DNA of 64,000 nt from Dermanyssus gallinae (GCA_003439945.1 QVRM01007045.1:72001-136000), one strand, 5' to 3'; positions 21,131 to 33,941 are shown, numbered from the stretch's first letter. Program-made: numbers and translations. Notes: generated by a model not told the origin, from the letters alone.

Positions 21131-23080
21131 TTCAGTATCAGTCAGATCGCCATTGTCTGGCAAAAGGTCAAAGCGGACTGAAATGTACTGGTATAACGAG
21201 TACATCTACGACTAGCCAAGGAATAAGCCCAAGTGGGTGGCCTATTCTTCACTGATGATGGACCGCCTTCCTTGCGAACTCTGACGCACCCTTTCCAAGT
21301 GAAGTCGCATAGTAATTGAGGCTGAGAGATTTCAGTCTGAGGTTGCAAACCTTTCATTATAGTAGTAGTAGTAGTACTAGTGATATCTACGGTCGATATC
21401 AATGCGCCGTTACTCGTGCGCATCAACCGTAGATGCGCAGAGCCATCCCAGCTACCTCTGCAGATTTGTGTCACCCCTCTTGTTGAGTTTAGAAGCGGCA
21501 CTTCCAGTGCCGACATCCAGAGCCGGAGGTTTTGGCGATATTTGTCTCAAAACCATTTGGTGGATAACAGTATTAGTGTCATTGCTGTTTTAAGTCGCGA
21601 TTACAATGCTGCACCTGTGTTGCGTGCGCTTCGTTTTATCTTTAGATTTGAATATATTTTTGGCGTTGTTTAATGCATCGTCAGTATTGTTTCTAGTAGA
21701 ATATAATGCTGCGATGTTCATGGCAATCTACGTTTGGTCGTATTTGAGCCCAACCTTCTCATCTTTTCTAGCAACGGCCCGTTCCCTTAGAACGTGTAGT
21801 ATTCCCTTCCTCTCTCAGTCGCATGTCGCAAGACCCTCAGGACTACCACAGCATGTTTCCTCTGTGCATCCTGGGGGAAGTTACATTTAGAAGAAGAGGC
21901 TTTGTGTGAGATTATCCGCCGCCACCAGCCCCCCGGATTACCCTTTGCCGTTCTAAGCCGATCGTCCAAAGCTTCCAGCATGCTTGGTGCTAATGTCACG
22001 TTGAACATGTTCTTTCAAATGCTAAGGCTAGGTCTTCTGCACTGCGTTAAAAATAGGCGCGCCTAAACGCTTGTTGTCTCTCAGAGGAAAATGTCAAAGT
22101 GGTTGGCCTATGTAATGAAAAAATATTGACATCAGCTACTACAGAACTGCCTGGTCTAGAATGCACTTTCGAGGGAACTTGTTGTTTGCAGAATACATGA
22201 GCAGTTCCTACCAGTATGTAGTACATACATAAATATCTAGATATGTAAGAGGCTGCCTAAGGGCGGAGAGCTAACGCACTTAACCTTCAACCAAATGCTT
22301 ATGCCTTGGGAATTTAATGGAGTTTAAATGTTAGAAGCCTTATAGAAAGACGATGCGAGCCCTGCTCACTTTTGCAATAAAGGAGTGTTTGTAATAATAT
22401 GGTAAATAAATAACCAGAAAGTAAGCTAAAAACTTTTATATAAGGATATATATGATTAGTTTCATGGAGTGCAACGACAGCATTTGTACATTGATGTGCA
22501 AAGCTGTGCGCTGTGTACTACCTTCTACGACGCGCGGATGCGTAAAATACGGTGATGCTACCGTAAATACTAACTCCTAAGCATTAGAAATATTTATTTA
22601 TTAACACCTGTGCCTAGTAAGTTCTTAAAATAGCTCCAGAGTATCTATTAATTGTCATCCTCACAAAGTCGCGTGAACATCTGCAGTATTTCCTAAACAA
22701 AACAGATAAATGTTGCAACGAGAACAGGCTAACAATTAACATAGAGAATATCGATCGAGGAAATTCAAACAGAGCAGATCCAACACTAAGGTTCTCCCAC
22801 TGTTCTATTCGACTACAAGAAAATCATCTTCCTTCTTTTTTACCACCTAGTCCTACGATCAATAAATAATACTACAGCGAAACGTTAAATCAATTGCGCA
22901 AAAACATCCGAAGTAAGAGGCCTGAACTCTGGGCGAGCAACTCCATAATCCTACATCGCATAAGGCACAGAAGCACACATCGTTACTGATTTCGACTTTT
23001 TTGATGAAAAATCCTTTATCTATATTTCCTCAATCTTTCTATTCGCTAGCTGGCTCTGTGAAACGTTTCCAGTTTGACAC
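21131..23080. other. no gene recognised
   Basis: About 2 kb of unique-looking DNA. The open frames at 21380-22008, on both strands, show no family motif. A tRNA-A-box-like phrase (GCCTAAGGGCGGAGAGCTAA, 22255-22275) shares AGCTAACGCACT with 46153-46164, but no B box follows at the right distance. Confidence 0.4.
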
Positions 23081-23086
23081 GCCATC

Positions 23087-23281
<195 letters not shown>

Positions 23282-23939
23282 TGACAGGCATGTGTAATTG
23301 GATGTGTATACGATTAAACACTTAGTATGTACAGGCATCTATATTTATTTGCAACACTGCAGGGCTTCGTTTAGGTGACGATTTGGTGATCTGGCTAAAG
23401 CTGGATAGTGCGCATGCATAAAAAATAAAAACACGCAAAACACGTTTTTTTGCGGTCACGGCGCGTGGCCGTGGGTGGCACGTGGAGAAAGGAGTTCGCT
23501 GATCTAGAGGGATTACCTGCCGGGCTATGTGAATCGAAACTGCCGACTACGATCTACTTACATCGAGCCAGCCTGTGGTATCATCGCAGGATCACAGTAG
23601 ACGACAGTTCGACACTCGGCATAACCGCACTATTCAGCGAGTGATCTCGGCGACATGATGCGTCGCTGCACAGCACGGAGATGCCGATGCAGGGTTTGAT
23701 CGATAGATCGTTCTGATGTCGTTTCAGTATTGACTGTCCTCACTTTTTCTATATCTACCTAGGGCTTCGCTAGAAAATCTCCTACCCCACCGCCGCCCAA
23801 TCGGTTCCAATGATGACAGTAAGCACACAGCTTTGTTCGTTAGTGTAGATCACCGAGCAAAATAAACAAGCTGGCTGTTTAGAAACAAACTGTCAACACT
23901 GACTTTAGCTGAGGTCCGCGACAGTTACGCCAAAAAACC

Positions 23940-24245
23940 AACGACAATGGTACGAGCAGCAGTAACATGAGCAACAACTACGGCAGCAACAACAACATCA
24001 ACAACAACAACAGCAACAACAACATCAACAACAGCAGCAACAACATTATCAACAGCAAAGGCAACAACAAGACGGGCAACAGCCGTAACATGCCAAGAAA
24101 ACATCACGCCTAAGTGTCGGAACAACAACAAGAACAACAATAACAACAAACAATAGCGGGTACAGAGGCGGCGGCAGCAGCAGCAGTATCTGCCTCGTCG
24201 TTGCCACGATCCATAATCAGCAGCAACAGCAACAACGATAACCAT
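23940..24245. repeat. degenerate (CAA)n tract
   Basis: CAA/CAG/CGG-rich on the plus strand over about 300 bases, in interrupted blocks. The minus-strand V/A/L frame is not a gene. Confidence 0.85.
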
Positions 24246-24560
24246 AAGAAATTGTCCGTAGTAAAATTGTCAATGGTCTACACGCATTATTGTTCATTCA
24301 TCAGTCTATCCAATATATAACTATCTATCTACTTATTAACACATACACGTGTTCATCCAATACTATATCTCTATAGTATTCCTCGATTAATGCACATATA
24401 TATTCGATCACACGGCTAACTAGCACAGATGGTTACTTAGATGGTTAGTTAGCTCGGCGTCGTTGCGTGACGACGGGCCAGCCACGCTGGTTAAGGGAAG
24501 AAGAAGCAATGCAAGAGAGAGAGAGAAAAAGCAAAAATAGTATAACCGCGTCAGATATAT

Positions 24561-24564
<4 letters not shown>

Positions 24565-24604
<40 letters not shown>
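24565..24604. repeat. (TA)n microsatellite
   Basis: TA array next to GA-rich flanks. Confidence 0.95.
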
Positions 24605-24608
<4 letters not shown>

Positions 24609-24754
24609 AACGAAAGAAAGAGAAAGGGAAACGCAGCTGTAAGTAGTTGCATAGAAACACACTGGCTGATGTGAGTGGTTGGGGAGGAGGTATCTATTCA
24701 AGCGGTAAGGCGTTTGAGGCTGCCGCCGCTTCTACCGCAACTAACCATAGCGAA

Positions 24755-24935
24755 CAACAACAACAACATCTGCGGATCTACACCAAGCACCAAAACAAAG
24801 CCGTGTAGTGGCGAATTTGGTAAACAGTAACAGTATGCCATGTTGGTGTGGCAGTCGGGGTCACAGTCGTAGTAATACTAGAATACATAATAGTAGAAGT
24901 ATCAATGACTATGGCGATTGACGGGGAAACCAAAC

Positions 24936-24968
<33 letters not shown>

Positions 24969-25000
24969 ACAAAAACAGCAACAACAAACAACAACAACAT
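24755..25000. repeat. (CAA)n tracts
   Basis: CAA runs at about 24755-24770 and 24935-25000 on the plus strand. Confidence 0.8.
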
Positions 25001-25109
25001 GTTACTGACTCGGTTAGGGTATGCAATTGCGTTTGAGTACTGCGCAGATTGTTGTCGCGAATATTCTAAAAATGAAAAGTCTATCAGACTGAGAGAGTCA
25101 CGCGTACGT

Positions 25110-25313
25110 TTGAGAATATGCTCTTAAATGTCGTTCTAAGACATGTACGAATTCAAAACTGCTACGCTCTATCTCGTATTTCAACGCAACACGTCGAAGG
25201 AACTTTGAGGACTGAACTTTCTCAATTGCATCAATATGCCTCCTCAAACACGACCGCCAAACTTTACAGCCATAGTGAATACACGCGTCGGTCCATAAGT
25301 GTGTAGAAAACAC
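25110..25313 (-). pseudogene. decayed LINE ORF2 C-terminal fragment
   Basis: The minus-strand frame reads WTDACIHYGCKVWRSCLRRH, then IDAIEKVQSSKFLRRV. This corresponds to the conserved 'vRPHLEY...VW.P......I..IEKVQRRFTR' segment found after the RT domain of CR1/jockey-type LINEs. The expected RP and LEY residues are eroded. No RT core was seen nearby, so it is an isolated relic. It belongs to a different LINE type from the one at 17.5 kb. Confidence 0.72.
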
Positions 25314-25727
25314 ACACTTATATGTAAATACGTCTTACGAGCTGGCCATTTTAGCAGGGTAGCCAGCTTGCGCGCCAAATCGTAAAGTGCTGGCCGAACA
25401 TGCTTAACCCAATTTTACGCTGGCCAACGTGCTCTATAATCAGCTGTACTGTTGGAAACAAAAGCACATTGATAATTGGCTGACTTAAACAATGCTTTCA
25501 AAATACGCTACTAGTATCAACTTAACTAACTTGGTGTTTCAACGAAAGATACCTTTGACATTCTCATTCGAATGAACAAAATTTGACCAGCTTTTCATCG
25601 GTAACGTGCAATGCCTTGTAACAATTCACCAGTCTAACTTCAAGTCAGCACTAGGTATACGGCAAGTATGCAAAGGGATTCAGATGTCACAACACTAACT
25701 AATGAAAACACCGTAGGATAAGCTTCG

Positions 25728-25728
<1 letters not shown>

Positions 25729-25778
<50 letters not shown>

Positions 25779-25794
25779 ATATATATATATATAC
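25729..25794. repeat. (TA)n microsatellite
   Basis: Long TA array with one AAGA interruption. Confidence 0.95.
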
Positions 25795-25986
25795 AGTTTC
25801 AACACTATTCTGCTAGAAGGTCTGTGTGAAGATCTCGTGTTTCAAAGAAATCCAAGACCCCAAATGTAGATGGAAGTCTCCGCGGTTACTCTATGAGCAT
25901 GTATCATTGTATTCTTTACACGATTGGTTATAATAGATGCGTGTAATGTGGCAAACATGGGTGGCCGTATCTCGTTTTTCGCGGAC

Positions 25987-25989
<3 letters not shown>

Positions 25990-26030
<41 letters not shown>
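25990..26030. repeat. (TA)n microsatellite
   Basis: A pure TA array. Confidence 0.95.
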
Positions 26031-26553
26031 TTGCATTTAAATCGTCGACAATCGTTGTAGAAACAGCAAAACCCTTGATCCGGGATAGAAAGCCTTATAT
26101 AGAATACTTTTTTTCGATTATGCGAATAAGATGCTAGCTACAAATTGTGGTCAATGGGATAAATACAGAGACAAAGCGCTTTCTATCCTGAGGCACCGTG
26201 AGATTTTACCCTACGAGTTGGTCTTAGTCACTTAAAGATCCACACCCAATAAACAACACACCTCCGCCTGAGCTTCGCTCTCTGTAAGCCCAGATCGTCG
26301 TTATCAGTACTGTGCGCTAAGAGGAGATATGGCGGGCGCCGTCAGATGAACTGGTAACGGCTACCCATAGAGTTTCCCGCCTACCGCGTCCCACAAGGAA
26401 GCCTGCGCTCTCTCTATCTCAGCTGTGTACCCGACCAGCTGGCACGAAAGAGGCGTGTCCGAGCAAATGGTCACCTGTCACGACCAGCAGGGTCCGCCGC
26501 GAGCCCCGATGGGTCTGGTCAGCTTGCCCAGCTCTTTGGCCCAGAAAGAAAAT

Positions 26554-27234
26554 AGAGTTCCCTGTACCTCGTGTGCGCGGGTTGTGTGATTTTTTCCCAT
26601 GAAGATCTTTTGCACAAACTCAACGTTTTGTGCTTACCACCCTACTGATTGACGCATGTGATGTACCAGCATTGTCACTCCTTCTGGATTTCATATAGGG
26701 TAGAGGCTTGACATCAAATGTGACGAAAGATAAAATTCCTTATAAAACGGAATATTTGCTTTTTGTAGCGGTGGTTTTCCAACCTATTGTCCACTGAGCG
26801 ATTATAGTTCCTGTACACACACATGGTGCCCAGTTTAAATACATTCAAAATATTTCACGTGTTATTGTCTTGGTTAACGGAAGTAATGTTTATTAAGAAT
26901 GTTCACAGTTGTATACGAATATGTTAGGACGAATAAATTAGGTCTCACCTTCTCTGTTCGTTGGTTGCTTGTTGATGATAATGTGCCATATTGTCAGCTT
27001 GTTCATCTGTTTGGTTTAACAGTATACAGTTCCCTGTGCTTCGTTCACGCGGGTTGTGCGATTTTTCCATTGAGATCCTCTGCACGAACTTAATATTTCG
27101 TACCTTCTGCTCTACTGATAAGCGTATGTGATGCACCAGCATCGTCGCGTCTCCTGCATTTCATATAGGCTCGAGACTAAATGTGAAGAAATGTTGAGTA
27201 CCTGCTTGCCGCTTTTCAATAGCTTTTGATTTTT

Positions 27235-27275
<41 letters not shown>

Positions 27276-27640
27276 AACAGGTTTGTTGTTTCTAATGCTT
27301 AATACGTTATATTTACAAATACAATTTTACTCGCATATTTCCATTACAGCAACTCTAAACCAGTACATCTAACAGATTTAAAACAGAATATTTGTTCTTG
27401 GTGGAGAAGTGGTTTGCCCACCGCTATAAACTATGTGTTATTACCGCTAAGCGGAAGAAAACATGGTGGTCAGTTTAAACATAATCAAAATAGTTTGTTA
27501 GTGTCTTGGTAAACGCGCGCAATGTTTATTCAGAATGTTTGCAGTTGGATTCCAATATGCTAGGACAAATAAGTGAATCCTCGCTTTCCCTGCTTATGAG
27601 TCTGTTTGCTGATGACAATGTGCAATATTGCGACTGCATT
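26554..27640 (+). repeat. diverged direct tandem duplication (two copies)
   Basis: Copy A (about 26554-27026) and copy B (about 27027-27640) share the same order of segments. These are AGTTCCCTGT...GCGGGTTGTG; TGTGATGYACCAGCAT; ATTTCATATAGG; AANCGGAATATTTG-like; CAGTTTAAA.A.ATTCAAAATA; GTCTTGGT.AACG; AATGTTTATT.AGAATGTT; and GATGA.AATGTGC.ATATTG. Identity looks roughly 70-80% by eye. Copy B contains about 170 extra bases, including a (TA)n array (27238-27268), that are absent from copy A. There is no coding signal conserved between copies. Confidence 0.82.
27238..27268. repeat. (TA)n array present only in duplicate copy B
   Basis: A pure TA array followed by TTAAAAAAACAGG. The homologous position in copy A (about 26715-26735) lacks it. 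Confidence 0.9.
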
Positions 27641-28380
27641 CAACAGCTTTTAGAAGGAGAGTCTGGCGTGTTTCCACCTAACGACATGAGCAACCATGCA
27701 GCTTTACGCTGCCAGGCTGTAAACTTTCAAAAGACAGTAACGTAAGTAGTAAACGGTGGAAATACAAGGAATGCATGGAGATGTATAAAGTGAAGATGCA
27801 ATAGACGTATAGAGTAAGAAGCGTAAAAAAATTAGTTTCTTCCTAGAAAGTATAAACACAGCGTCAACACAGACCGGGGAGGGGTGTAAAGTGTCGCAAG
27901 GCACATCGAAACCAAACAACACGAATACGCTGACCGTGTTAATGCATAATTGATTACCGCAATCACAAGTCCATCATAGCTAAAAAGTCTTAGCGTTGTT
28001 GATGTAATGTCGCGCAAAGCACCCAAATTAAAGAAAAAAAGCTTAGCTGTTTAAAGCTTCTTTTGTATTACGCAAGACAGCAGAAACTGAAACGTGCAGT
28101 AAATGACACCCTATACTAGGTCTAACGTCATCGTATATTTGGGTATACGCGCGTACTGTAAGACCTTATAACACGCAGGTTTGGCGCCAAGAAGTGCGGA
28201 CGTGTGGCCGAGAGATAACGCTTACCTGCTTGACTGCATATGACAGTCTCCGCGTCACCACCGCGACTAGAACGACGCGTATGGACAGGCACGGCTGACG
28301 GTTTTAGCAGTCTTTACCATTAAATGTGTTTTATAATTGACTTGAGCAAAATACAGAATTGAAGTACGTAGAAAGATCAG
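27641..28380. other. no gene recognised
   Basis: Mixed DNA. A phrase resembling a tRNA 5' half (GTGTGGCCGAGAGATAACGC, about 28209-28228) has no B box downstream at the expected distance. Confidence 0.4.
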
Positions 28381-28408
28381 AGCGGCCCAACAAAGAGGCC
28401 GTATAAGC

Positions 28409-28774
28409 ATGGGTGATCAAAAGAACCGATCTCCCGTGCAGCACCAAATGCCAGGGATGAACAGTACGGCAAAAGACTCTGCCGAAATATCTAAACGAGA
28501 TCGCAGATGCTATGCCTGCGGAGCCACGGGACATATAGCGAATAACGGCGCCGGTGAAACAAGGACGTGCTCGGCGACGGAGCACTCAGCGATGTGTGTG
28601 GCATGTCCTATTCCCGGGGGGGGGGAGGGGGGTAGAAAAGGGGTGGTAGATCTGCAAAGGAAACAAATAGGTCTGCCCCTCTATAAGGAGGGACCGAAGG
28701 GCAATGCCAGTTTCCCGGTAATATATATGACTAAATCAAACTTTAACACAAATCAACTAAAGGGGACAAAGTAG
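28409..28774 (+). pseudogene. R1-type ORF1 C-terminal remnant with zinc knuckles
   Basis: An open frame of 121 codons. RRCYACGATGHIANN followed by ETRTCSATEHSAMCVACP corresponds to the paired CCHC zinc knuckles (C-x2-C-x4-H-x4-C) at the end of R1/TRAS-type ORF1 proteins. In the first knuckle the last Cys is missing (NNG where NNC is expected), so metal binding would be impaired. The rest (GGGEGGRK and beyond) is low-complexity or unrelated. In an intact element this part would bind RNA in a retrotransposon RNP. The ATG is arbitrary. Confidence 0.6.
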
Positions 28775-28867
28775 GAAACATATAACGATGCCTCCTAACC
28801 CGGCCAAAGACTCAGTGGCGAATGCAACGGCAACGATAAGAACAGAACAGGAAAATTCGTTAAAACT

Positions 28868-29059
28868 ATGAAAATTGAGTTCCTGCAGGTTAACTTGAGT
28901 AGATACAAGAGCACGCATGATTTCCTAGCCGCAGTGGCACAGTTGAATTGGGGCAGTGGACACACTAATCATGGAGAACAATCATTGATGAAACAGTTGG
29001 TCGAACGGAACCTTCTGGTATTGTTGCAATCTGAAGGTGACAGCGACATTCGCCGGTAG
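28868..29059 (+). pseudogene. R1-type ORF2 N-terminus (endonuclease start) remnant
   Basis: The frame begins MKIEFLQVNLSRYKSTHDFL and continues AAVAQLN. This is the conserved beginning of the APE-like endonuclease of R1-clade ORF2 ('..ILQ.NL.RS..A.D.L......'). The following '..D...ISEP' block is replaced by unrelated sequence, and the frame stops after 63 codons. The position directly after the ORF1 remnant is as expected for this clade. Confidence 0.65.
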
Positions 29060-29459
29060 AGGCCAGAAGGCCTTTATGTACTTGACTATCAGCGCCAGAA
29101 AAGCAGATGCTCTCAAGTCCGAATACAAATATTTATACCCCCCCCCCCCCCAATCAACCTAGCGCCTAGTGAAGGAATGACAGCTGGTTCTCATGGAAGA
29201 TACGTCTCTGTCTCGGAAGACCGGTACGAGATCTGTAAAGAGAGGTCAACGCTCTAGGCCATTAGCAAAATACTTACTAAAGTCGAGAAGCAAAGACAGA
29301 AATGCCCCATATCTCGTAATCCCGTCTGATATTGCAGGGCATTAATCACTCGGGGGAGGATCTTCAATACAGGAGAGATACAGGGAGTAGCAGGGTACTT
29401 TCGACATCTGATAGCCTCGTACTTTTGAAAGTTAAATAGAAGCTACGACGCGAGAGAGT

Positions 29460-29900
29460 ATGCTATGGCTGCAGACGTTCCACACAGCGCACAGCCTAGC
29501 GCACAACAGCGTGCTAGAGACGGGCAAGCCTTACGGAGTTGAATTCGGCGCCTATGCACGCGACCTGGGGATTATGCTCACTGCAAGGGATGAGGACCTT
29601 TTGGAGGACCGAGCAAACGACGCCTTAGAGTGGGGTCAGTTTACTCCGGAAAAGGGCGTCCTCGTTTATTGAGAGGAAGGACATAGACTAACTGGATACC
29701 TCATTAGACGGCCACATGATCCAGATAAATAAACATACCTGGGTTTAATGCTTAACAAAAATCTGAGCTGTACAGCCCATAGTAATTATGTAATGGCTAA
29801 AACGCTTAACCAAGGGACAAGCAAGCTGACCAGGGTAATACTAAGAATTAGGGGGGGGGCTCGGAGAAAAGGCGTTCTGTCCTACGGGTCATCGGTGCGA
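29460..29900 (+). pseudogene. R1-type ORF2 RT C-terminal remnant
   Basis: The frame (29460-29672) reads YGVEFGAYARDLGIMLTARD, then EDLLEDRANDALEWG and FTPEKGVL. This matches RT motif C and the thumb region of R1-clade elements ('AYADDL.I.L.......E..AN.AL.....W.......F...K'). The catalytic YADD is changed to YARD, which would abolish polymerase activity. After a frameshift it continues with TYLGLMLNKNLSCTAHSNYV and an AKTLNQ segment, again as in R1 elements. Confidence 0.75.
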
Positions 29901-29999
29901 TGACCACCTGCACTAAAGGCCAAGAAGAATGAAAAATACTTCTCTATAATCTGCGCCATAGGCTGAAAAAAACAGTAGCTCTTGCAGGACACGTTCAAA

Positions 30000-30300
30000 C
30001 CTCATAACTGTGCGCCAATAACATATATATATATATATACTGGCTTATTATTGTTTTTTACAATTATTATATTTAAAACATAAGTGCATGATTTAGGCAA
30101 CACAGTGCAAAGTATAAAATAAATGATCATATGTAATGGCGTTCCAGTGCTGCGGAAACGTATCTGTTCATTGAGAGACCCTGAAACATCTTACAATCCT
30201 AACGAAACAGAGGCGTACAGTTCGTGGAAAACATGAGTTAATGAGTCGGCAGGCATCATTCTCTCGGTTCTGCTAACACCCGCGTGGGTTACCGAAAATT
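30000..30300. other. no gene recognised; short TA array
   Basis: A (TA)n run at about 30021-30040 in otherwise unremarkable AT-rich DNA. Confidence 0.4.
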
Positions 30301-30358
30301 TGCAGTAGTGTGATAGTTGGACTTCAATGTTATCGCTACTGTGGTAACCAAACAAGGG

Positions 30359-30411
<53 letters not shown>
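30359..30411. repeat. (TA)n microsatellite
   Basis: TA array with one TTTA interruption. Confidence 0.95.
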
Positions 30412-30412
<1 letters not shown>

Positions 30413-30669
30413 TGTTCCCATATAAAAGTACATACCAATACGTGTCTGTATGTACGCATATATTTATACATGTTTTCAAAAACCTAATAATATATATACA
30501 TTATAAGCCCACGTATTGTATATATATAAGCCCACGCTCATGCCGGCACCACCTCAACAGCAGGCAGACAGGCAAATCATTTAGTGCATCCAGCGGTAGA
30601 GAGTAGAGCGCGATGCCGCGATGGTTGCCGATGCTGGCCACGGCGTTCACGAGGGAGGCGTTGGCGGCA

Positions 30670-30692
30670 GGAACACGGGCCGCCCGTGTTCC
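30670..30692. repeat. 23-bp perfect GC-rich palindrome
   Basis: GGAACACGGGC and GCCCGTGTTCC are perfect 11-base arms separated by one C. Confidence 0.85.
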
Positions 30693-30694
30693 GG

Positions 30695-30790
30695 CATACC
30701 AGGACACGTTGATTGTGGGCTCGAACCGCTAACAAGCGACAGCATCCGTCAGCCTGCTTACCTTAGCCTGTCTAACTGCCGACTGGCATC
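30695..30790 (-). repeat. possible tRNA-derived repeat
   Basis: On the minus strand GCGGTTCGAGCCCACAA (about 30716-30732) is a strong B box. About 45 bases upstream, GGCTAAGGTAAGCAGGC (about 30757-30773) resembles an A box. Cloverleaf pairing is not convincing, so this is more likely a SINE head than a tRNA gene. Confidence 0.42.
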
Positions 30791-31089
30791 ACAAGCTGCG
30801 CCCGTCGCGTTGATCAGGAGGAACGCTGAATCTTTCTGACTCTCCCTCCCTCTCTCTCTCTCTCTGTCTCTCTGTCTTTCTTTTCTCTTTAGTTTTCTCG
30901 TATATCCATTGATGACCTACATATTCATATCAGTATAATTCTGTTGTATAACACATCGTCTTACCACGAGGCCTTAACAACTGCGGCCGCACTACGGGAC
31001 GGCCTGATCGACGGCGGTGCAGCGCGAATCTTTAATCAGGAAGTCCACCAAAGTGGAACAGGATCGAGAGGTTCGCGTCTAGCCCTGCA

Positions 31090-31225
31090 GGAGCCAGCGC
31101 GAACAAGAATGGGTGGGAGGGGAGAGAGAGATGGGCAGAGGGGAAGCGAGAGGGAGAGAGGGGGGAGAAGGAGAGAGATGGGCAGAGGGAAAGCCAAGTG
31201 GAGAGAGTGGGAAGAAAGAGAGCGA
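31090..31225. repeat. GA-rich polypurine tract
   Basis: About 135 bases that are almost all purine on the plus strand (GAGAGG/GGGAGA units). It has H-DNA potential. The overlapping E/R/G frame is low-complexity. Confidence 0.8.
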
Positions 31226-32018
31226 TGAAATTGGCATATGGAAACATTAGACAGTAGCTGCTACACGTTATCGCTTGGCCAAGAGACGACACAATCTTGG
31301 CCAGGCGAGCCCGAACAGACGTGACTCGGCGGCGGCGGCGGCTGGGCTTTGATTGATTTGCGCAAACCTATGCAGCAGACTCTGCGCATCGTCCCAGACA
31401 TAGACAGCAGATCCGGGCCATCGTGACTGCTGCTGGTTGGACGAATATTCGACGTAGTCTCTGCTACAGTGTAATCGTTCCCGGCAAGCCGGTCGTGGTA
31501 GAGACAGCAGCAACGCCAACGACAGCCGGACTGGGAAACGTAATTTTCGTTACGAAACGACGACGGCTACATTTGCTGGGTTGAACTTGCTTGAACGTGC
31601 ATGCGTGACGGGGAGCTAGCATGGCACGGCACGGCAGACGAGACAGTGGCAGCTCAGTTGGCAGTTGGCTCGTTTGTGTTGTTCGGGTCCGGCTAAACGT
31701 GACATACACACGCGAATAGTCATTTAGTGGACTTTATTATCCATTATTGTTATTATTATTATTATTGGTGTTCAACCCATATCTGCAAATCGTAGGAACC
31801 ATACCTTGAAAAGGTCATATGTCAAGCTGAAATCGAATTTGCGGCTTTCAACACTAGAGAGACGTCACCAGCCATCTCCTACACGCCGTGCGGCTCAGTT
31901 ATTAGAGCTACGTCTAGAACAAGCATATAATATAGCGATATTCGATAACGCACCTTCTTAGGCATCTTTCAAGACGGATCTTTCTTTGTCTTAAATATTT
32001 AGGTTGAATTAAAAATAG

Positions 32019-32062
<44 letters not shown>

Positions 32063-33850
32063 TTTCATACACTTAAACAACTAAATAATTATATTTATAT
32101 AGTTCATGCTGCTATTAATTTTTGTAACTTGATATATGTAAGCTTATTTCCAACTAGGCGGCCCGATTTTATCAATAAGATACCTCCGAAATCCGGGCTC
32201 AGTGGGTTTGTGAGTACCACACTAGTCACTGTTAACTGTCACTAACAAAATATCCGCTAAAATCATTCGCTTTTTTAATCAGGTCATGCCAATAAAATGG
32301 TATTGCTCGAAAGTTAAACTAAACGCATACCATATTGCTCTGACAGGCATTGTTTTTTTAGGCTTATGTTTTCTCACTTAATTTTCTTAACTACCTTATG
32401 CAGGTCAACTTGATGACTTGTAGCAATACGTTTTATAGCACATTGGCTCTTTTGACTCTATTTGATGGTCATGCTTAATGCGTAGGTGTTTAGAATAAAT
32501 TTTTTCCGACTTCCTTCAATGAACCAATATGATATTGGTCTCTAATCCGACTGACTGTCTGTCGGCGTCGTGTCAAAAAGAAGAGCTTTCTTTGTCCGCG
32601 CCTGATACCGCCACGGCGAACTCCAATGGCAGTCGAAACAGTTCAACCACGACGCTTAACATCGAAAGACCAACACGGCGATAAACTAAACGATGGTTAA
32701 CCAGACGACGTCACTGGACGTAACAAGGCAGAGCAGAATGCTTCGTCAAATGGCGCGGACTATCGACAGACAACCTATCCACGTTGTCCCGTTGTGCTGT
32801 TGCGAGTCGAGGTGAAGCTTGGCTGACGTTTGTATGTACGATAGTCTGCGTAGATAAACGGCACGGAACAGAGCAATTTACGCATAATAGTGATGTTCGC
32901 ATGCAACACATCCTCTCCAAGCAACGAGATAGATAGATGCCAATGCGTCGATGCTCATTTAGGCAAAGGCCTCTATCAACGTCACTAAAAACGTTACAAT
33001 GTATATGTACGACAATAACAAGCATAACAGGATCGGTAGATGACTTTCCAGCATTTGCCTAAAAGATCTCTCGCGTTCGTCGTAAGAACGTTATTCAATA
33101 CGAGCGTCGGCGCAGTGCAGAAGCCCCACAATGCAGCGGTCGATGTTGTTCTACAGAAACTTTACGGACGATTGAAAATAGGTTAGTAGGGTTACCGCGA
33201 TAATGATTAATACTCTACACAGGAACAAACTAAGTCTCTTTGGCGTCTCTTTATCTAAAGTATATTTCTCCGTATATATTCAAGGTATATGTCATGGGTT
33301 CATTGAGTCTATAGAAAACTAAAGTTTCAGCCGATCCCCGCTACGCCTGTTCGCTAACAACCATACTATCGTTAATGATACGCGGAAAAATGATGTCTAC
33401 TGATGTCGGGAATGCAGCTTTGGCTATTAGCCGGCTTGCCGGATCCGCAAAGTGGTCAAACTGCGGTGAGCGAATTCTAGCCGACTTAAAAATAAGGGAC
33501 CCTCTCCATAGATACATTGATGCTCACTTCGTTGCGTTATTGCGGGTATTTGATAGGGCTTCCTTCTCATGTTAAGGAGAGCCGTTGCTGACTTAACAGA
33601 CGGTCAAAGGGTGTTTGATCAAACATCTGTGCGCCACCAGGGCACTCACGAGATTTACTAGAAACGACGTCGACCGCAGGCACGACTGGTTAGTAGACAA
33701 TAATATCGGGCTGTCAATTATTGATACACCTTGCTACGCATACTAGCTAACCGATTCTTCGAAGCGTACCATCAAACAACTAACCTATACACATTAGTAA
33801 CCTGTTAAACCTACAACTACTACACAACGGTTTTGATGGATTGAGGTGAT
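31226..33850. other. no gene recognised; minor simple repeats
   Basis: It contains an (ATT)n run (about 31746-31765) and a (TA)n array (32023-32056). 31270-31710 is relatively GC-rich with several short frames but no recognisable domain. The remainder is unremarkable. Confidence 0.4.
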
Positions 33851-33941
33851 AGAGCATATCTATATATATATATATGTTTTTTTATATATTTATTTATTCA
33901 ATCATTCACGATCGGAACATTACATTTGGATCCCTGCGAAC

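Larger units (their letters stand above)
28380..29960 (+). mobile_element. decayed R1-clade LINE
   Basis: The order of remnants matches an R1-type non-LTR element: an ORF1 end with zinc knuckles (28409-28774), an ORF2 start (28868-29059), then the end of the RT domain and the downstream region (29460-29900). Most of the endonuclease and the N-terminal two thirds of the RT are missing or unreadable. A poly-C run (29138-29151) and a G-rich run (28616-28640) interrupt it. Frames are broken throughout and the RT active site is mutated. R1 relatives often insert at specific targets, but no rDNA is visible here. Confidence 0.75.

Noticed and set aside
28195..28265. A tRNA-Leu/Ser-like start (GTGTGGCCGAGAGATAACGC)
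   Set aside because: No B box or T arm at the right distance.
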